From contig NZ_JADHDU010000002.1 in the NCBI RefSeq assembly GCF_016820495.1, positions 310,001 to 374,000 on the forward strand: a stretch of 64,000 nt of DNA, read 5' to 3'. The first letter of the stretch is position 1, and every line of letters starts with the position of its first letter. Under the pieces are notes generated by a model, which saw only the letters and a program-made list of their open reading frames with translations, was not told the origin of the DNA and did no database searches. Shown one piece after another: positions 60,833-64,000 of this stretch. The translations under genes and the position numbers were made by a program. Source of the DNA: Planococcus beigongshangi. GTDB lineage: Bacteria; Bacillota; Bacilli; Bacillales_A; Planococcaceae.

Positions 60833-60868
60833 CAAAAAAGACGCGGAGCCATTTGCACTCCGCGCCCT
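60833..60868 (-). terminator. Terminator of dtd
   Basis: GGCGCGGAG / CTCCGCGTC stem followed by TTTTTTG on the minus strand. Confidence 0.88.
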
Positions 60869-60872
60869 GCAT

Positions 60873-61313
60873 TTAGTTGGATTCCACAATCAGTGTTACG
60901 GGGCCGTCATTGACCAGTTTCACGTCCATCATGGCACCAAAAACGCCTTCTTCGACTTTCAAGCCTTCACTGCGCAATGCTTCATTGAAATAATGCCATA
61001 ACGGTTCCGCTTTTTCCGGACGCGCCGCTTCGACAAAGCTCGGCCTGCGCCCTTTCCGGATATCGCCGTAGAGCGTGAACTGTGAAATGGAGAGGATGGC
61101 ACCGCCGGCTTCAAAAATTGAGCGGTTCATCTTCCCTTCTTCATCTTCAAAGATCCGCATCTGGGCAATTTTACGCGCGCAATAATCGGCGTCTTTTTCT
61201 GTATCTTCGTGAGTGATGCCGACGAGCAGCACGTAGCCGGAATCGATAGCTCCGGTCACGCTGCCATCCACAGTCACAGCTGCTTCCTTGCTTCGCTGTA
61301 AAATGACTCGCAT
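60873..61313 (-). CDS. dtd: D-aminoacyl-tRNA deacylase Dtd
   Basis: Removes D-amino acids (and glycine from tRNA-Ala) from mischarged tRNA. 146 residues: [17 protein letters not shown], the SQFTLYGD motif and [11 protein letters not shown] (the cross-subunit Gly-cisPro site is the GPV). ATG with AAGGAGG upstream. Nine bases after relA, the usual relA-dtd pair. Confidence 0.96.
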   Translation of the reverse strand: MRVILQRSKEAAVTVDGSVTGAIDSGYVLLVGITHEDTEKDADYCARKIAQMRIFEDEEGKMNRSIFEAGGAILSISQFTLYGDIRKGRRPSFVEAARPEKAEPLWHYFNEALRSEGLKVEEGVFGAMMDVKLVNDGPVTLIVESN

Positions 61314-61322
61314 AGTTCCTCC

Positions 61323-63515
61323 TTAGTTCATGACCCGTTTCACGGCATAGACATCCGGCAATTGTTTGATCCGTTCCACTACCCGGTTCAGATGGGTAAT
61401 ATGAGGAATCATGATCGACAGATTGATGGTCGCTATTTTATTCGTGTCAGCCCGGCCGCTTACCGCAACGATCGTCGTTTTCGTTTCGCTGACCATATGC
61501 ATGACTTCATTGATCAGGCCGACCCGGTCGAACGCTTCCACTTCAATATCGATCTGATACGATTTGTTCTCAGGCGTCTCAGCGTTCTCCCATTCAACCG
61601 GGATGAGCCGGTCAGTTTCATCAGCATGGACATTCGGGCAGTCTGCACGGTGAACCGAAACGCCCCGCCCTTTGGTAATGAAACCGATGATGGCATCACC
61701 AGGTACAGGATTGCAGCATTTCGACAAACGGATCATCATGTTATCGATGCCGCGGACGATGACGCCGGATTCCGTCTGTTTGCGCGGTGTGTTCGATTTC
61801 ATCTCGACCGTGATTTTTTCCAGCGCTTCTTCCTGCTCCCGTTTCTTGCGCTCTTTTTCTGCGAGGCGATTGACGACCTGCTGGGCTGTTATGCCGGTAA
61901 AGCCGACTGCCGCGTACATATCATCTTCGCCGGCGAAATTGAATTTTTCACAGACACGTTTGATGTTTTCATTCGTCAGGATTTCTTTCGGCACGAATTC
62001 CTGCGCTTTGATTTCGCGCTCGATCATTTCCTTGCCTTTTTGCACATTGTCTTCACGCAATTGCTTTTTGAAGAATTGGCGGATTTTATTTTTCGCCTGT
62101 GTGGACTTAGCGATTTTCAGCCAGTCACGGCTAGGGCCGAAAGATTGCTTCGATGTGAGGATCTCGACGATGTCCCCCGTATTAAGCTGGGTATCGAGCG
62201 GCACCATCTTGCCGTTCACTTTGGCCCCGATCGTCCGGTTGCCGATTTCCGAGTGCACCCGGTAGGCGAAATCGATCGGGCATGAGCCGGCCGGCATTTC
62301 AATCACGTCACCTTTCGGCGAGAATACATAGACCATATCGGAAAACAAGTCGAATTTAAGCGACTCCATGAATTCCTCGGCGTTGTCAGATTCGTTCTGG
62401 AAATCAAGGATTTCGCGGAACCAGGACAGGCGTGAATCGACAGAGCTGGCAGGTTTGACCGAAGTTTTACCTTCTTTATAAGCCCAGTGCGCCGCCACCC
62501 CGTACTCGGCGATCCGGTGCATTTCCTCCGTACGGATCTGCACTTCCAGCGGATCTCCCTGAGGTCCGATGACAGTCGTATGGAGCGATTGATAAAGATT
62601 CTGTTTCGGCATGGCAATATAGTCCTTGAAACGGCCCGGCATCGGTTTCCATGTCGAATGGATGATCCCAAGTACGGCATAGCAGTCTTTGATGCTTTCC
62701 ACCGTAATGCGAACAGCCAATAAATCATAGATCTCGTTGAACTGTTTGTTCTGCACCGCCATTTTTTTATAAATGCTGTAAATGTGTTTCGGACGTCCGA
62801 AAAGATCCGCTTTGATATCCACTTCTTCCAGCTGGACGCGGATCTCCCCCATGACATTATTCAGATATTCTTCACGTTCTGTGCGTTTTTTCTTCATCAG
62901 GTTAACGATGCGGTAATATTGCTGCGGATTGAGATAGCGCAGAGCCGTATCTTCAAGTTCCCATTTAATGGTATTGATCCCCAGGCGATGAGCAATCGGC
63001 GCAAAAATTTCGAGTGTTTCATTGGCCTTGATGCGCTGTTTCTCTGCAGTCTGGTATTTTAACGTTCGGAGATTGTGGAGGCGGTCGGCGAGTTTGATCA
63101 GGATGACACGGATGTCCTGCGCCATCGCGACGAACATCTTGCGGTGATTTTCCGCCTGTTCCTCTTCTTTGGACATATATTTGATCTTGCTGAGTTTCGT
63201 TACGCCATCGACGAGCAACGCCACTTCCTCATCAAAATCACGGACAATGTCTTCGCGGCTTACAGGTGTATCTTCCACGACGTCATGCAAAAAACCGGCT
63301 GCCACTGTAGCCGGGTCCATTTCCAGTTCCGCAAGGATCCCCGCAACCTGGACCGGATGGACGATATAAGGTTCTCCGGATTTCCGGAACTGTCCCATAT
63401 GGGCATCATATGCTACATGATACGCTCTTCGGATCATTTCAACATTTTTCTCATTCATATACGAAGCAACGATATCAAATACATCTTCTGCTGTTTTTAC
63501 TTGGTCTTTCGCCAT
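61323..63515 (-). CDS. relA: Bifunctional (p)ppGpp synthetase/hydrolase RelA (Rel)
   Basis: Makes and degrades the stringent-response alarmone. 730 residues: HD hydrolase domain with H53 (IVHPVQVAG) and H77-D78 (LHDVVEDT), both intact; synthetase domain (about 240-350, with [13 protein letters not shown]); TGS domain (about 400-460, [20 protein letters not shown]); zinc-finger [14 protein letters not shown]; and a C-terminal ACT domain. The long Gram-positive Rel type. Confidence 0.97.
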   Translation of the reverse strand: MAKDQVKTAEDVFDIVASYMNEKNVEMIRRAYHVAYDAHMGQFRKSGEPYIVHPVQVAGILAELEMDPATVAAGFLHDVVEDTPVSREDIVRDFDEEVALLVDGVTKLSKIKYMSKEEEQAENHRKMFVAMAQDIRVILIKLADRLHNLRTLKYQTAEKQRIKANETLEIFAPIAHRLGINTIKWELEDTALRYLNPQQYYRIVNLMKKKRTEREEYLNNVMGEIRVQLEEVDIKADLFGRPKHIYSIYKKMAVQNKQFNEIYDLLAVRITVESIKDCYAVLGIIHSTWKPMPGRFKDYIAMPKQNLYQSLHTTVIGPQGDPLEVQIRTEEMHRIAEYGVAAHWAYKEGKTSVKPASSVDSRLSWFREILDFQNESDNAEEFMESLKFDLFSDMVYVFSPKGDVIEMPAGSCPIDFAYRVHSEIGNRTIGAKVNGKMVPLDTQLNTGDIVEILTSKQSFGPSRDWLKIAKSTQAKNKIRQFFKKQLREDNVQKGKEMIEREIKAQEFVPKEILTNENIKRVCEKFNFAGEDDMYAAVGFTGITAQQVVNRLAEKERKKREQEEALEKITVEMKSNTPRKQTESGVIVRGIDNMMIRLSKCCNPVPGDAIIGFITKGRGVSVHRADCPNVHADETDRLIPVEWENAETPENKSYQIDIEVEAFDRVGLINEVMHMVSETKTTIVAVSGRADTNKIATINLSIMIPHITHLNRVVERIKQLPDVYAVKRVMN

Positions 63516-63559
63516 AATCGCCCACCTTGCTCCTCTTTTTTCGAAAAGTATATCTATAT

Positions 63560-63588
63560 ATTATAGAAAACATTGGGGACAGTGTAAA
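63560..63588 (-). promoter_or_regulatory. Sigma-A promoter of relA-dtd
   Basis: TTTACA (63588-63583), 17 bp, TATAAT (63565-63560) on the minus strand. Confidence 0.8.
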
Positions 63589-63674
63589 GTTTAGTTGCCG
63601 TATGCTCAATAAATGTTCATAACCGTTTACATAATTTGTAAAATTAAACCAGTATAACTGCTTTTTCATCGCGG

Positions 63675-64000
63675 TCAGTTTTTGATTTTAACCAAATTTT
63701 CCAGTGTAACTGCCGATTCGTCTTTTCCTAATCTGATGATTTCCGGTGCAGAATCCGATGAATGAATATTTTTCACCAGCACATTTTGTACATTATTTGA
63801 ATCTGAAGCAACGGAAATATCGGTTTTTGCGTTTCGGAATCCCTGAAACACACCGTTTGCCAACACGACATTCGCAGCGCGGAACTGAATCGAAGCGGCC
63901 GTCTGCCCCTTATAATCGTAGAAAGGGTCTCCAGCGAATAAAAAATGATTGATGACCACATTACGGTAGCCGGATACGACCAGCGCACGAGGCGCGGAAG
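63675..64000 (-). CDS. C-terminal part of a beta-helix-like protein (5' end beyond the window)
   Basis: About 108 codons open from the right edge to a stop at 63675; the start is outside. It shows short alternating hydrophobic strands with turns every 20-25 residues (ALVVSGYRNVVINHFLFAG, AANVVLANGVFQGF, VQNVLVKNIHS). This is the look of right-handed parallel beta-helix proteins such as pectate-lyase-like or NosD-like surface proteins and phage tailspikes. In B. subtilis apt and recJ lie upstream of relA, so this gene is an accessory insertion. No catalytic residues can be judged. No terminator is seen in the 159 bp gap. Confidence 0.6.
   Translation of the reverse strand, partial: SAPRALVVSGYRNVVINHFLFAGDPFYDYKGQTAASIQFRAANVVLANGVFQGFRNAKTDISVASDSNNVQNVLVKNIHSSDSAPEIIRLGKDESAVTLENLVKIKN

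Noticed and set aside
61362-62285. 307-codon open frame on the plus strand
   Set aside because: Exactly antisense to relA with F/R/D-rich composition typical of the reverse frame of a GC-biased gene.

Overview
The window is a stretch of chromosome from a low-to-mid GC Gram-positive bacterium, most likely a non-sporulating member of the Planococcaceae (Planococcus-like). Three observations support this. The gene order follows the Bacillus subtilis dnaG-recO-era-phoH-dnaK-comE-yqeH and greA-alaS-recD2-hisS-relA blocks. Regulation is Bacillales-type (three T-box leaders, a CIRCE element, a 6S RNA between aspS and tcdA, sigma-A promoters and an ECF sigma-W-type promoter). Sporulation genes that B. 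subtilis carries inside these blocks are absent: nothing lies between phoH and the flotillin operon that resembles yqfC/yqfD, and nothing resembling gpr/spoIIP lies between lepA and rpsT. These assignments come from reading sequence and remembered gene order, not from a search.

Layout. 1-13.8 kb: 5' part of dnaG, the ppsR-ccpN carbon-metabolism pair, glyQS behind a T-box, then (minus strand) phoH / pgpH-ybeY-dgkA-cdd-era-recO, the nfeD-floA-hypothetical envelope-stress operon and rpsU. 13.8-25 kb: the heat-shock operon hrcA-grpE-dnaK-dnaJ with prmA-rsmE-deoC, then lepA-hemW and rpsT. 25-35.7 kb: holA, yqzM, the comE competence operon, and the yqeG-yqeH-aroE-yhbY-nadD-yqeK-rsfS-yqeM operon, whose genes overlap by a few bases and are probably translationally coupled. 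35.7-37.1 kb: a divergent pair for phosphatidylethanolamine synthesis (psd, pssA) at the junction of two blocks that lie apart in B. subtilis. 37.1-52.3 kb: mtnN, yrrS, greA, udk, yrrM, mltG, the ireB-ruvX-yrzB trio, alaS behind a T-box, recD2, a TPR gene, and the tRNA-thiolation/sulfur set mnmA-iscS-cymR. 52.3-64 kb: rarA, tcdA, 6S RNA, hisS-aspS behind a T-box, an SH3/amidase cell-wall hydrolase, dtd, relA and the 3' part of a beta-helix-like protein.

Most genes concern translation (five aminoacyl-tRNA synthetase or tRNA-modification loci, five ribosome-biogenesis factors), proteostasis, second messengers (PgpH for c-di-AMP, RelA for (p)ppGpp, YqeK for Ap4A) and DNA repair or uptake. The coding part is ordinary.

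The unusual material is intergenic. There are two arrays with a short GC-rich core repeated at exactly 20 bp (53.8 kb) and exactly 21 bp (60.7 kb) with freely varying sequence between cores, both between convergent genes. There is a family of about 440-460 bp elements with terminal inverted repeats and a covarying internal hairpin (two complete copies in opposite orientation and one decayed copy). There is also a second family of about 120 bp with two covarying hairpins. No CRISPR array, tRNA, rRNA, prophage or intact insertion sequence was seen.
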